64,000 bases of DNA from Hypomyces perniciosus. Taxonomy: Eukaryota > Ascomycota > Sordariomycetes > Hypocreales > Hypocreaceae. Positions 24,252 through 35,800 of the stretch are shown here, piece by piece. The notes beneath the pieces were generated by a model. The model ran no database searches. It was not told where the DNA came from and saw nothing but the letters and a program-made list of their open reading frames with translations. Each line of letters starts with the position of its first letter. The stretch's first letter is position 1. Made by a program: the position numbers and the translations under genes. The DNA lies in contig SPDT01000006.1 of NCBI GenBank assembly GCA_008477525.1, forward strand, positions 4,801,501 to 4,865,500, in the 5' to 3' direction.

Positions 24252-25796
24252 TTAGTAGCGACGCAACTTCCTGGGGTCCTCGTAGCCGCCTCCTTCGTAT
24301 CCTCGTTTCCGATTGTCGTCGTCTCGGGGTCGGTCGTAATCTCTGTCACGATACCCACCTTCTCTGCGGCCGATGGGCTCCATGTTGCTGCCTGTGCGTC
24401 GGCCCTCACGGTCACGGTCGCTGCGGTCGCCGCGATCACGATCACGATCACCGTATCGTCCGCCTCCATCTCGGTAACCGCCGGGTCTGTCGTCATATGT
24501 GCGTCCACCGCCACGCGACTCATACCCACCAGAGAAGCCTCGGTCGCCTCGGTCACCTCGGTCACCACCTGATGGTTTCCTATCGAAGCCAGGGCCCGAA
24601 GGCGGTCCGTTCGGTGCTCCATAGCCGTTTCGGTCTCCTCCACGGGGACCAAAGTCATTGCCGCCTCTGAAACCGCCTCCACGTCCACCACCGAAGCCTC
24701 CACGGAAACCGCCACGACCTCGTGGGCCATCGAAGCTCTTGAATCCTCCACGGAAGCCACCACCACCAAATCCTCCAGGTCCACCTGGGCGTGAGGGCAT
24801 CGCTCGAGTATATCCTCGGCCACCGAGGCCGCCACCTAATCTACGTGGCAACCAGTTCTTGGCGGTTCTGCCACGTTCAACATCTACCTTGATGCGCCGG
24901 TCTTTGATGCGGATACCATCACAAGCATCCAAAGCGGCTATTCAGGGTTACGCCAGACGGCGTAATTGTTAGCAACTCTTACCATGTAGAAATATTGCAA
25001 TCTTGAAATGATAGGGGGGGAAATGATAAGGAGACAGGCAAGCTTGAGGGCCCTTGTCTCGTGGTATGTTTCCGCAGATGGGCGAGCCTGAGGGCCACAT
25101 CTCAAAGGGACATCCACCAGGTACAATCATGGGTGGGTAATCGACGTTGTCAAGCAAGATGAACGGGTTGGGTTTACCTCTCATGTCTTTCTCGCGCTCG
25201 AACACGACGAATGCGTAACCCCTATGGGGCTTCTTCTTCTTGTTAGGCTTCTCATGAGCATGGGTATCAACGATAATGCGAATCTGCCATGCGTGTTAGC
25301 TTGAGGTTTTATTCACAATGCGTATCTCGGGGTACATACGCGCTCAATAGGGCCAAATCGCCCAAACTCCCTCTCCAAGTCGCGCTCGTCTGCGTCGTAG
25401 CTGAGGCGGGCGATAATCAGGGTCTTGAAGGCGTCACCGCGAATGTTGGGGTCCTCGTTTGGCTTGACTGTACGCAATGTTTAGCGATGCAACGTTCCCC
25501 TTCCATACCTTCCACGGTCGCCGTTCGTTCTTACATTGCTTCGGCCCATCAGTTTTCAACTCTATGATGGCTTCCTTCTTCTCTCGCTTTTTCCGATCGC
25601 GCATTTCCAACCAGCTCTCTGTTGGCGTATATGCGTCTGTCTCCTTGTACTTCTGCAGTTCAGGGAGGAAGGCAGCGAGGCCGCCGATGGGAGCAGTCTT
25701 GCGCTTCTCTGGCGCATGATCCGAAGGTTCTACCCATCGCAACGGAGGTCGCGCGGCGAACAGCGCCAACAAGTTCGGCGGCAGCTTGTCCGTCAT
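24252..25796 (-). CDS. U1 small nuclear ribonucleoprotein 70 kDa protein
   Basis: U1-70K binds stem-loop I of U1 snRNA and is needed for 5' splice-site recognition in the nucleus. Exons from the start: 25796-25535, 25467-25340, 25283-25178, 24937-24252, giving 393 residues. The N-terminus ([19 protein letters not shown]) is diagnostic. The U1-70K N-terminal region is followed by the RRM, with RNP2-like TLIIARLSY and RNP1 [10 protein letters not shown], then [20 protein letters not shown]. After that comes a long Gly/Arg/Asp/Tyr-rich tail (RGG, GRY and DRD repeats) in place of a classical RS tail. Intron 3 (24938-25177, 240 nt) is four times longer than the other introns and holds a second, stronger donor at 24982; using it would add 65 codons in frame inside the RRM (see findings). 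The contiguous RRM argues that the first donor gives the functional protein. Confidence 0.93.
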
Positions 25797-26167
25797 CGCG
25801 TCGATCAGGGATTCGCGTCCACTGCAGTGGAAATCAGGATGCCGGAGTCGGGCAGGATAGCGGTCGAAGAGCCCTCGAGATGGACCGGATGCGATTGTGG
25901 AAGCGTGAGAAACAGCTGCCAGCGCGCCGTCAGTATTTCGTGTGTAACTGCTTTCTGACTCCTGCAAATGCCCCGTCACGTGCGAAAATTGTGGGCCTGT
26001 TATTGGCCCACAGGAGGTTCCATTGCAGTGCGCTAGACCTAATTGGGAAGACACCCGTTCAGGCTGGAATTTTTCCGGAGTTCACTAAACGTCACACACG
26101 ACATTTGTGTTCTCTGGCGGACGTCGGATCATGAGGATATCGATTGGTACCGTCAGGCCAGACCAAA
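25797..26167. promoter_or_regulatory. divergent promoter, U1-70K / mL43
   Basis: Only 371 bases separate the two divergent start codons, so the genes likely share a promoter region. The minus-strand frame of U1-70K stays open upstream without an ATG and is taken as 5' UTR. No clear TATA box seen. Confidence 0.5.
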
Positions 26168-26690
26168 ATGACAGTTAAGGCACTGCGAGCCGTTGCGAAC
26201 GGCAAGGTGAGCCTCTCCTATTCCGTGTCATCTGTACGAGAGCTAACAGCGAGATAGAATGGCGTTGGTGCATTCATCCTCCAGTGCAAGAAGCTAGACT
26301 TTCATTATTGCGACTGGGCAGGAAGCTCCAGGGGCATGAAGTAGGCGACATCATGCTTAAAGATTCCGTCCTACTAAATGGCTGACACTCCTTTGCAGTG
26401 GCTTCATCAAATCCCTCCTCCCCAAGTTCGCAACCGCCAATCCACAGGTCGAATTCGCCGTCTCCCCCCGACCCGGCAAGCATCCCGTCATCATTGGACA
26501 CTACATCAACGGCCGGACGAAACCTATCTGTGTGCGCAACCTGTCGCCATACGAGATCCTTCAGAAGGTGGAGCTGTTGCGAGATGCTAGCGGAGAGAAG
26601 CTGAGGAAGACGAATAAGGCGGTTACAAGTACCAAACCCAGTGTCAGAGGCATCTGGTCTCCTTACCATGGCAAGGGCATGGTTGTATAA
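26168..26690 (+). CDS. mitochondrial large-subunit ribosomal protein mL43 (L51/S25/CI-B8 fold)
   Basis: Component of the 54S mitochondrial ribosomal subunit, orthologue of yeast Mrpl51. Exons 26168-26206, 26258-26340 and 26399-26690 give 137 residues, close to the yeast length. The thioredoxin-like L51/S25/CI-B8 domain is visible: GVGAFILQCKKLDFHYCDWAG, SSRGMN|GFIKSLLPKFA across intron 2, PRPGKHPVIIGHYING, and YEILQKVELLRDASG. The first exon codes only 13 residues; its donor AAG|GTGAGC and the acceptor GATAG keep phase 0. It ends convergently with the triosephosphate isomerase gene, with 276 bases between stops. Confidence 0.92.
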
Positions 26691-26966
26691 ATCCAAGTTT
26701 TTTTTCTTTTCCCTCTGATGTCTGTAATGTACGCATAATGTGATAAAATGGGATCATGGGGCATGAGCTGTTAGAGTATACAGGACTCGAGGCGCAGACT
26801 ATTTTGGCCATGCATGAGCAAAGCTACGACCGTGAATAGATTTCGGTCCGCCTCGACTTCAAAAGATGACTGGTATTGTACGGTTGTCGTGGATGTATTT
26901 ATTCTCCATCTAAGACTACTTTTTATCTTCTTTTTACAACACGATTCTAACCTAATCAGACGCCAA

Positions 26967-27949
26967 TTATAGCTTGTGGCTGTTGATGATGTCGACAACT
27001 AGAAGATGTTAGTTTGAGATAAGCCAATGGGGTGAGAATCAACTTACAAGCAGGCTTGAGAGAAGCACCACCGACCAGGAAGCCGTCAATGTCCGGCTGC
27101 TTGCTCAGCTCGGCACAGTTCTTCTCGTTCACGCTACCACCATACAGGATTCTCGTCTCCTCGGAGACCTTGTCACTGACACCCTTGAGCCAGTCACGGA
27201 TGGCCTTGTGAACCTCCTGAGCCTGCTCAGTGGTGGCGACCTTGCCAGTGCCAATGGCCCAGATGGGCTCGTAGGCGATGACAATCTTGGACCAGTCAGA
27301 GATCTGGGCCTTGAGGGCCTCGAGCTGCCTGCTGACAACCTCAATGGTCTTGCCCGCCTCGCGCTCCTCCAGGCTCTCGCCGCAGCACCAGATGACGCCA
27401 ACGCCGTTCTCAGTGGCGTACTTGGTCTTGGATGCAACGACCTCGTCGGTCTCCTTGAGGATGGTGCGGCGCTCGGAGTGGCCCAGGATGGCCCAGTTGA
27501 TGTTGCCGTCCTTCAGCTGGGAGACGGAGATCTCACCAGTGAAGGCGCCGTTGGGCTTGTCGAAGACGTTCTGAGCAGCGACCTCAATGCCCTGCTTGAT
27601 GTTCTCGCGAACAAGGGAGAGGTAGATGGCGGGAGGGGCGACAACAACCTCTGGTAGGAATATTCGTTAGTTACATCGAGCGAACGGCGCTGCAGAGCTC
27701 CAAGAGTGGAAGAAGACGCACCAACGTTGGGGTCGAGGTTGGCGTTGTTCAGGTTGCTGACAATCTCCTTGATGGACGAGATGGACCCGTTCCTAGAAGA
27801 ACACGATTATGAACATTAGCTATCTCTGCTTCATCCTTGCTCTTGCTCTAGCTCTGCGGTGTTTTGACGCGCGCGGGGCAGAGCCATGGTGGCGTTGAGG
27901 ATTCCGCTCACATCTTGAAGTTGCCGCCGACGAAGAACTTGCGAGCCAT
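26967..27949 (-). CDS. triosephosphate isomerase
   Basis: Interconverts dihydroxyacetone phosphate and glyceraldehyde 3-phosphate in cytosolic glycolysis. Exons from the start: 27949-27912, 27792-27722, 27650-27048, 26998-26967, giving 247 residues, the family size. The catalytic lysine is K12 in GGNFKMNG, created by splicing of exons 1 and 2. The catalytic histidine lies in WAILGHSERR and the catalytic glutamate in IAYEPIWAIGTGK. The phosphate-binding loop is seen as LYGGSV and FLVGGASLKP. The last exon codes only the final 10 residues, joined in the middle of a Phe codon. The start context is CACCATGG. A TATA-like stretch (TATATAT and ATAAATAG on the minus strand) lies about 20-40 bases upstream of the ATG. 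Codon use is strongly biased to C-ending codons, as in highly expressed genes. Confidence 0.97.
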
Positions 27950-28957
27950 GGTGACTGGTTTCTAAGATATATAGTCTATTTATCGGAGTCTAAAAGAATG
28001 AAAATCGCCGGAAATATATGGACTTTGTCGAAGCTCAGAGGTGTTGATGGTTGAAGCGAAAAGTTGCTCGTGATGGAGGGGTAAACGATGGCCCCAAAGT
28101 CGCCCCAGCGCCATAACAGCGCCATAACACGCCTGATCGGCGCCGAAAGCCGGTAGCGATTGGAGGAGCGGAGGAGCTTCAGGCCTCTCTACCTCATTCT
28201 GCCGCATCAGCTCATACTCACCTTAGGCACTTTCAGGCAACAATAGCTACTAAATGCTTCATATTGATATATAATGAGTTTCATTGTTTACAACAGTTAG
28301 AGATTCGAGAGATATTCCGAGACAATACATCCATCCACATGCGAGAAGAGGGGAGAAAGCAGCGTTTCAACGTCAATAAAGTTGCTCTTCCTGCCAAGAT
28401 GCAGAACAATAACACAATGGTAGTTTATGGTAAATAGACCATTGATCTGGGAGGTTAAGTGTTTAAATAGGCGCTAACTTGGAGAATAAGTAGGAGACAT
28501 GTTAAATCCATCCTTCTTGCATTCTGACCCCAGGCAGCTTCACATCATCAAGGGAATTATCAATACTTCTAACAATGCTATAGAAGGCTGCCAACTCATG
28601 CTAGAGCATTTTATCAGGCCATAGACAGTGTTGAAAATGCCCTCACCGATGTTCTATAGACCTGATCCAACACGCACATGCAAATCACCGCCGTGAGGCA
28701 TTGGACGTCCATGATAATTGACGTTGATTCAGTTACAATAGCAGACAGACATATTCCCCATCATTGTTCAACCGCATTCTTCATTAACAATATATACATT
28801 CAAATCTCTATATATGTAGCTCAACCCCAGTCGTGCTCACATTGTCTCATTAACATCCTCCAGCTTCATTCTTCAACAAGTTACTCCTAGGAAACAACAT
28901 CTTTTCCCTGAAACTCAACTCAAGTGAAGCCATCCCAATCTACCCAAGGTATCCAAG
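27950..28957. other. spacer upstream of TPI and of the 29-kb orphan gene
   Basis: Divergent upstream regions of the TPI gene and of the small gene at 28958. The part from about 28250 is AT-rich. No other gene seen. Confidence 0.45.
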
Positions 28958-29349
28958 ATGCCACGCAACTCTACCAACCGAGCCAGCGCTCCCGTACGTC
29001 TACCCTTTCATTCATACAACCATTCTCCTTAACACCAACGCAACCCCAGGGATCCAGCACCAGAATCCAGGATTCGATCCCCCGCTTCCGCGAACGAATG
29101 ATATTCTTGGCCCAAAGCCTCGCCGCAATCAGACAAAGCCTCCAGCGCGTCACTCTTGCCATTCAACTCGGCTTGAACGACCCCACGCAAGCTGAAGACA
29201 TGCTCGGACGCATTAGGGAGTCCGTGAGATTGAACCTAGAGCTTCTCCACCAACTGAGAGTCATGGTTGCTCGTATAATGCAGGCCATTGAGAGGAATGC
29301 TCGTGACAACAACTTCATGCTTGTGCTAAGGGGTGGTCGCCCAACTTAG
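28958..29349 (+). CDS. small two-exon orphan gene (helical protein)
   Basis: Not recognised. ATG at 28958 starts a 12-codon exon ending CCC|GTACGT at 28993. A 56-nt intron with acceptor CCCCAG leads to a 100-codon exon 29050-29349, giving 111 residues with phase 0 kept. The protein starts MPRNSTNRASAP and is then mostly amphipathic helix (FRERMIFLAQSLAAIRQSL; SVRLNLELLHQLRVMVARIM), suggesting a coiled coil or helical bundle. It has no signal peptide, no transmembrane segment and no cysteine. The same frame is also open upstream through the intron from 28924, but the splice sites and an ATG preceded by CCAAG favour the spliced form. It sits in a gene-poor, AT-rich spot, so it may be a lineage-specific gene. 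Confidence 0.5.
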
Positions 29350-30062
29350 GCCAGTGGAAGATGGTATGCTTCATCACGCTAGGAGAGACAGTACTAGATC
29401 CAGTAGTACTGCGTAGATATGGGCTTTAGGCATAGATGTCTTTTGAAAGAGTTAGCAAGAATGCCTCCGAACACCAATCTGCTGGCTGCACTGCTTAGGT
29501 TCCAAGTTTCAATGATCAAAATCTAATATTGTAAAGTCTAACTAAGGAAATTGGCTGCCAGTCTAGACTGGTTTAACGAGCGTGTGTACCCAAGCTTCTG
29601 CATCCTGAAGTACAAGTGTCTATATATATATCAATAACAATCTCTTGGAGCAAGATCTAGAACATTTTAGTTCCCCCGCAACTTTTGCAAACTCAATTGT
29701 CACTTTTCCATACCGTCACAACTTTTCCCACCCCGCTTCAACCCGAAGGAAGTCTTCTGAAGACTTCCTCAATTTTCATCCTTGAAGTGGCTCGCTGAAT
29801 AGCCATCAACTGCCCTTCTTGATGTGATGTGGTTCCAATGCCGAAATCATGTAACCTGGCCTGGTAGTCCACCGTGGACATGGCCCACTTGCGAGACGTG
29901 GCTCGCGGGACGACCCTTGGGATGTCTTTCCCGGCAAGCTCAGCGTCTCGAGGAAACGCGCACGACTGTGCTCAGAGCTTCCATGTCTATGCACTCGCAT
30001 ATATACAACGCGGTGATGATGTGGTGTAAATCTTGGGGCAAAATGATGTCCCATCAAACCCT
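29350..30062. other. spacer with a palindrome
   Basis: 3' flanks of the orphan gene (+) and the C2H2 factor (-). A 21-base perfect palindrome lies at 29748-29768. No gene seen. Confidence 0.45.
29748..29768. repeat. 21-bp perfect inverted repeat
   Basis: Arms GGAAGTCTTC and GAAGACTTCC flank a single T. It could form a hairpin in an RNA from either strand. It lies between two convergent gene ends. Confidence 0.6.
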
Positions 30063-32815
30063 TCAACCCGCCACAAAGTTCCTCCGGGTTGTGCCCGACA
30101 AAATCTCCGCCTTGGGAATGACAGTAACATCTGAGGCCATCTTAGCCATGGCAGTCAGACGCTTCTGCACTTCCGTAATCTGCTGGATATTCCGGGAATC
30201 CTCTGGTTTGTTCAATTGGCGAAGGATATCCTCCACCTCCTTGCGGTGGTCGAGCCACTGCTCCAGAAGTGGCTTGACCACTGGCTTCTGTTCAGCTACG
30301 GGCATCGACTTCAGGGAAGCCTTGCGGCTGGTGGTGCCTCGTTGCTCAGAGGCATCGCTCTTGCGCTTGCGACCCTTGGCAGGCTGTTGGGCCGCGCCCG
30401 ATGTGGGAGAAACACCAGCGCTTCCGTGGTCATTGTGAACACGCTTCATGTGGTCCCGTAGGTTCCATTGACGAGGGAACCCACTGCCTGGAACAGATCG
30501 TTCGCAGCCTTCGTACATGCAAAGGAAGGGCTTGTCGCCGTGGCCATGCAGGCCATGGGCCTCACGCTCGTGGCGAAGGAGGCATGCAGTTGAGGAAAAC
30601 CGGGCGCCTTCGCAAGCCTCAGCCTTGCAGCGGTATGGCTTCAGGTGGGAGTCGACAAATTTGCTATAATTGTCAGTATCGGGATTTAGACAGGTCGGGA
30701 AGCCGTGTACTTACTCATAGTTGCACTTGAGCTTCTCGGCCTTGTGGTTGCAGTTGGCCTGGCCCTCCCAAGGGCAGTGGAAGAGACCGTCTGACTGAGG
30801 GGTGACATTCTTGTACAAGATGTGGTCCCGTGCGGACTCGCCCTCGCTGCCCTGGCGCCGTGCGCCGAAGGGCTGAGACATGGTAGTGGTATCATCCAGC
30901 TGTGAAGCTGCGTTGTTATGAATGTCCTCAGTCATCATTGAGACTTTCCTGTCGGTGCTGCCGAAGTCGAATTGGTAAGGGCTTTGATCATCGGGAGCGC
31001 CATGAATGACATACCTAGGAGATTGGCAAGCAAGCTCAGGGGAAGAGTCGGGGCTGAAAGGAGCAGGTTGCCATGAATCATCAATAGTGGCAGGAGAAGA
31101 TGTTCTAGAGATAGAACTGGAAAAGCAATCCCAGGTGCTAGGAGATGATGGGAGGCCATCATGGGCGAGGTGCATCTGAGCCGGAACCACATGCAGTGGG
31201 CTGACATCCGTGACTGGGAAAGTAACTCCATCGGCTCCTAGGCTAATATCGAGGGTGTAGTCAGGCCAGTACATATGGGATGTCACACCATTGGCATTAG
31301 AGTCCAAAAGGCACGAATCCATCCCGGCCATAGAACCTGTGGTCTGGGGTCCATTCCGGAAAGTGTGTGCATTACCTCTGACACTCATATTTGACATCTG
31401 CGTTTGCGAGACTGCAGAGATGTGGGAGTGGCTCGAGCTGACTCGAGACATCGCCTGCGCCGGCCTGGGAGAAGGCCAGGTGACTGGCATGGCCTGGGTC
31501 TGATCCAGCCTTGATCCTTTGGGAGTGGTCTGTCCTGAAATGAAAATGTACTCCTCGGCATCTCCTGAGTGTGATGATCCATTGTCCGGGTAATCATGGA
31601 GGTTCTGTGATCCGTCTGTAGTAACCCATGACGAACCACTCAAGAGGTCCGCCGATGGTTCTGTTTGAGAAAAAGAAAACATTCCGGGGGCATTCGAAGT
31701 CATTGATGACTGAGGGTAGCTGAAGTCGCTGGGCTGGGTTAGTGTGCTGTTCACCACTACCAAAACAAAAAAAAGAACCACATGAAAATAGATTTCAGCA
31801 TGGGTCAACTTTGATCCTAAGGGGGGGTTAGTCAAATGCTGGGTCAAGGAGGAAGGTTCTTGGCTACAAACCCAGCTAGGTACATCAGATGAATGTATCT
31901 GACAGCAAGTTCTTGCAATTCCATGAGGGCAAACATGATCCATGAAGGTTTCTCCGGAAATGGGCATTTCGCTGGTCCTCTTGAGCATTTCCGCACAGGT
32001 AATCCAGGGTCGACATCCAGACATGCATATCCGAGTTTCAATCGATCCAGTGGCAGCGAAATGGCAAAATCGATGTGGGCATGTCAACATGAAGGGCGAG
32101 CATGTTAATTCGAGTTGGGTGCTCGCTGGCAAAGAAAAAACAGCGAGTCGAAGAATGGGATCCAGAGCATTGGCGGCGGGTGGTGAAGGGTCCGGAGGTA
32201 AAGACAAGGGTAGTTGCAATAGTCCATGTTCGCGGCTGCGTTCGCAATTGAATTGAATTGCGCGGGACATTCATCTCTCCACAAGCGGGTCGATTCTAGT
32301 ATTCCGTGGGGCAGATCGGGCGACCATGGGAACAAAAAGACGCAGAAAACTGATTCATCAAATCGGTCTGTGTTCCGGTATGAACTCCGCAGGCTCCGTT
32401 GGTCCTCGCAAGGGTCCTCATAGCTCACGAAAGAAAATCCAGCCAATGGAATGTGTCGTTGGAAGTTCGTCGCTCGAATGTGTGGCAGCAGGCCATACTC
32501 ACCATCGGCACAAGGCCAAGAAGTAAATTATATCTTTGTCTGTTTCCTTGTCCGGTTGGACAAGTCCTGTTCCATTGTTCCGTTCATGGCTCCTCGTGGC
32601 ATGTCCATGGCTTCTGCATCCGGAAGTTTCCTGTGGTGGTATTCACGGCGCGCAAGACAAGACTGACAGAAGGAAAAATATATGATGTTTGCTCAACATG
32701 GATCGAAAGAAGAACGAAGAACGAAATGAAAGCACGCAAAAATCCTGAGCTAAAGAAAACAGTACCTGGGCATCGATGAGACCTCATCAAGGTCAACAGT
32801 ATTGTAACTGGGCAT
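30063..32815 (-). CDS. C2H2 zinc-finger transcription factor
   Basis: Nuclear DNA-binding regulator of unknown targets. Proposed exons from the start: 32815-32766, 31746-30715, 30663-30063, giving 560 residues with all phases consistent. Exon 1 codes MPSYNTVDLDEVSSMP and joins across a 1,019-nt intron to STLTQPSDFSYPQSS. An internal ATG at 31703 is an alternative start. The N-terminal 340 residues are Ser/Pro/Gln-rich and probably an activation or regulatory region. Zinc-binding motifs follow: FHCPWEGQANC, then YRCKAEACEGARFS with a paired LLRHEREAH, then FLCMYEGCERS with NLRDHMKRVH. A basic stretch (KGRKRKSD) is a likely nuclear localisation signal, and a C-terminal helical region follows. 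The last intron (30664-30714, 51 nt) splits codon GA|C between the first and second finger. Exon 1 rests on splice and phase logic only. Confidence 0.78.
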
Positions 32816-35800
32816 GTTGGCCTGGTGAGGCACAACAAGAGCAACTGTCATTGTATCCCGGGTGGAATGTGTGAACAGGCCCTGGGAATCCGGCTAGTCA
32901 ACCTGGGGAGAGGCTGACTGTGGTAGACTCAGCACCGCAAATGGGATGCTGTCGTGATGATGCGCGGCAAGGCGGTTCCTCGGATTGGCTTGAGTTCCTG
33001 ATGGCTGAATTGAGGAAGGAGTAACGTGTGGATACAAATGAGGTACAGAAAAGGCGGTCTTGAATGATGACAAGGGAGGCGTCTGGTAATTGGGCAGAAA
33101 CCGTTGGGCAGAAAATCAGGAAGCGAAAGGAGAAGTTGGGCGACGAGGGGGTCTGCGGGTTTTATCGTTGCGGTCGAGCCTGACGCTGAATCCTAGGCGA
33201 AGTGACGACCCCACTGACAGCGTGTCTCACTACACGAAGCGCCAATAACAGGTCGCCAAACAGGTCACTGTGCTGGCCGTTGGCGTGCGTTGGCGTCCTG
33301 TAACAGCGACTGATAGGCTCGTTTTACAGGGGCCTGCATGGTGTGTTGGCGCTGGCTCGACCATGGTCCTTGGTTGTCAGATGGGCCTGGTGGAGACGGC
33401 GACAACAGAGTGACCCTATCACTGCCCAGAACATCGCTGGACGTGATGAGAAGCGGCATGATGGCTGCAGGACAACACAGCACTACATATTGTCGGTGGG
33501 CACAAGGAGGGACGACGAAGAGGGGCCGGTGTGGAGGGATGTGCTGTGCTGGCCGACTGCTTGTGCTCGTTTGCTTGCTTGCATCGTCAAAAATGCAAGC
33601 AACAAGCGATCATCTCGCGCGAAGAGCACAACTAATCCATCTGGATGGAGTTTTCAGTCGATCCGGGAGGCAGATCGGCCAGTAAATCCGTCGTCTCTGG
33701 CGCCAGGTTGGAGCTTGTTCGGGGGCAGGCGGGTACGAGAGATAGGCGAGAGCGGGCGCTTCGTGTCAGAACGCTTGTTGTTTGTTGGAGGTCTGGCATA
33801 GGTCGATGCGATAGGTCGATGAGGCGGCCAATGCTTTGTCTGCCCTCTCCCCCCATCTCAATGATTGTAACCCCAGAGTTGGCCAACTCAGCATGTGTGT
33901 TGTACATGGTGTGTCGAGTGAGCTCGACGCTCACCAACCATTTGCTCTTCGGAGACCAAAGCTGCAACAAGCGAAGCCACGTAGGCTCTGCACAAGAGCT
34001 CAGAAGCGGGGTTGTGAAGCAAAATCATCGCTGGCGATGCACGTCGTCGACGAGTTAACGCATGTGATACAGGTGATAAGGGTCGCGCAACGGGCCGCCT
34101 ATGCTTGTCAGTCAAACTATGTCGTCACAGACGGAAAAAAAAACGAATGAACGCTTCGAAAAGAGGCTCTCGTGACGTGATAAAACAAAAAGAGGGGATG
34201 TGCCCTATGAAGAAGAGAGTTTGAAAAACGTCCCGCAAGGCTCGCCTCGATTGGAACGGTAGTGCATCGCATTATTAGCTAAGCCGAGGCGCCGATGTGC
34301 AACCTTCGAAACAACTGTCAATTGTGCAACACCAAAACCTCTATCCATCACAGTCTTCATCACAGGTATGATGAAACTGATTGCAGTCGGGCTTTAATTC
34401 CGTGCGTCCTTTCAACGATATCCGCTGTCTGACTGGAACAGTTCAGTCCTTAATCGGCCTGGATGTAATACTACATCAAGTGCCTCTTTATGTTTGGATC
34501 TCAAGTCGGTCTGCTGCTGAGTGTAGTAAGTAACATTCATTTTCATCGATGCCTTCATAATCTCTCACGGGATAAGCCAAGGTCAATGGCCTTTGGGCTG
34601 TTTCATCTATTCCTCTCAAAGTGTTTCTTCCCCAACATATCTATCATTGCTATCGTTGTTGCTCGTCGTATCTCTATCTCGCTTCTCCCTGGATACTACT
34701 CGTTGAAGCCTCGCCGTTAGCAGTCATGAGACGTTCTTCGAATCTCTCATCCAACAGTGAGAAATTCGAAGAGCTGGGCCGCTGTCGATACCGTCGGGCA
34801 ACATTGGCATTCATCGCCGCCCATGTCGTAGCAGGCCAGACCAGGAATAGGATCATTTTCGCAACATGTCCGAGACGTCATCAGGCAATTTCGGCCCTGG
34901 CAAATTCCTCCGTAAACTTTGACCAGAATACACGACACTAGCCAAGCGCCATGACATGCCAAGACCGAAAATAAGTCCGCTGGAAATTGCTGCCATCCAT
35001 CCGAACAAGTTGGGCATCTAATACGAGTACAGACAAAAGCGCACATCATTCGCGAGTGGCGCTCCAACCTCCGTCAGTTCTTGGACAGAAACACTTGTTG
35101 ACCACGATTGACATGCTTTACCCTTGTAAATACTATAAGTACCACCGGCGGCGACTCCCAACTCCCCAGGAATGGCATTCAAAAATTAGAAATTAACACA
35201 TGTCCCTTTCACAAAGCCGAGAGGTACGGGACTGGCAGTTATTAGCTCATCCTACCTATCATGGGAGCTTGCCGCTGTTGCCCCAGCCAGACTAATACTA
35301 TCAACGATCCAGCAGTGGCTCTGTAATAATAATATAGCTCTCACTCATCACAACGAAAGCGACGTCAAGTTTGAAAGCCAATTGTCGATGTTCCATACTA
35401 ACCTAACCCACAAAGCATTTATCGAGTAGTACCTAGTAGTAGTATATCGAACTACTACATACGTGCGAGGTGCATGTACGACGTAACCAATGTATTTGTC
35501 GTGTCCTTTGCAGTTGGGTCCGTCGACTAGCCGTCTCGAATACATACATACTCTACACCAGACGTCACTGAGGGCTTAAATTTCCTCTCACCACCAGCGT
35601 TACGTTGCAATTGGTATTTGCCTAATATGTACTCCGTACGAAGTATCTACAGGTATTACTTCGTACTGCAATAGGCAGCCGGTTGCCTGTATTGTTTGCA
35701 GCCCTGACCCTGTCGTCTCCCATATTGGTCAGCCTGGTCTCATCAATCGCGCGTGGCCCATGCCTTGGCCCAAGTGGGCATCCCATCGGGCTTGAGTCGA

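Noticed and set aside
33343..34150. Several overlapping ORFs of 100-150 codons
   Set aside because: Competing frames on both strands, no family features, no matching splice sites.
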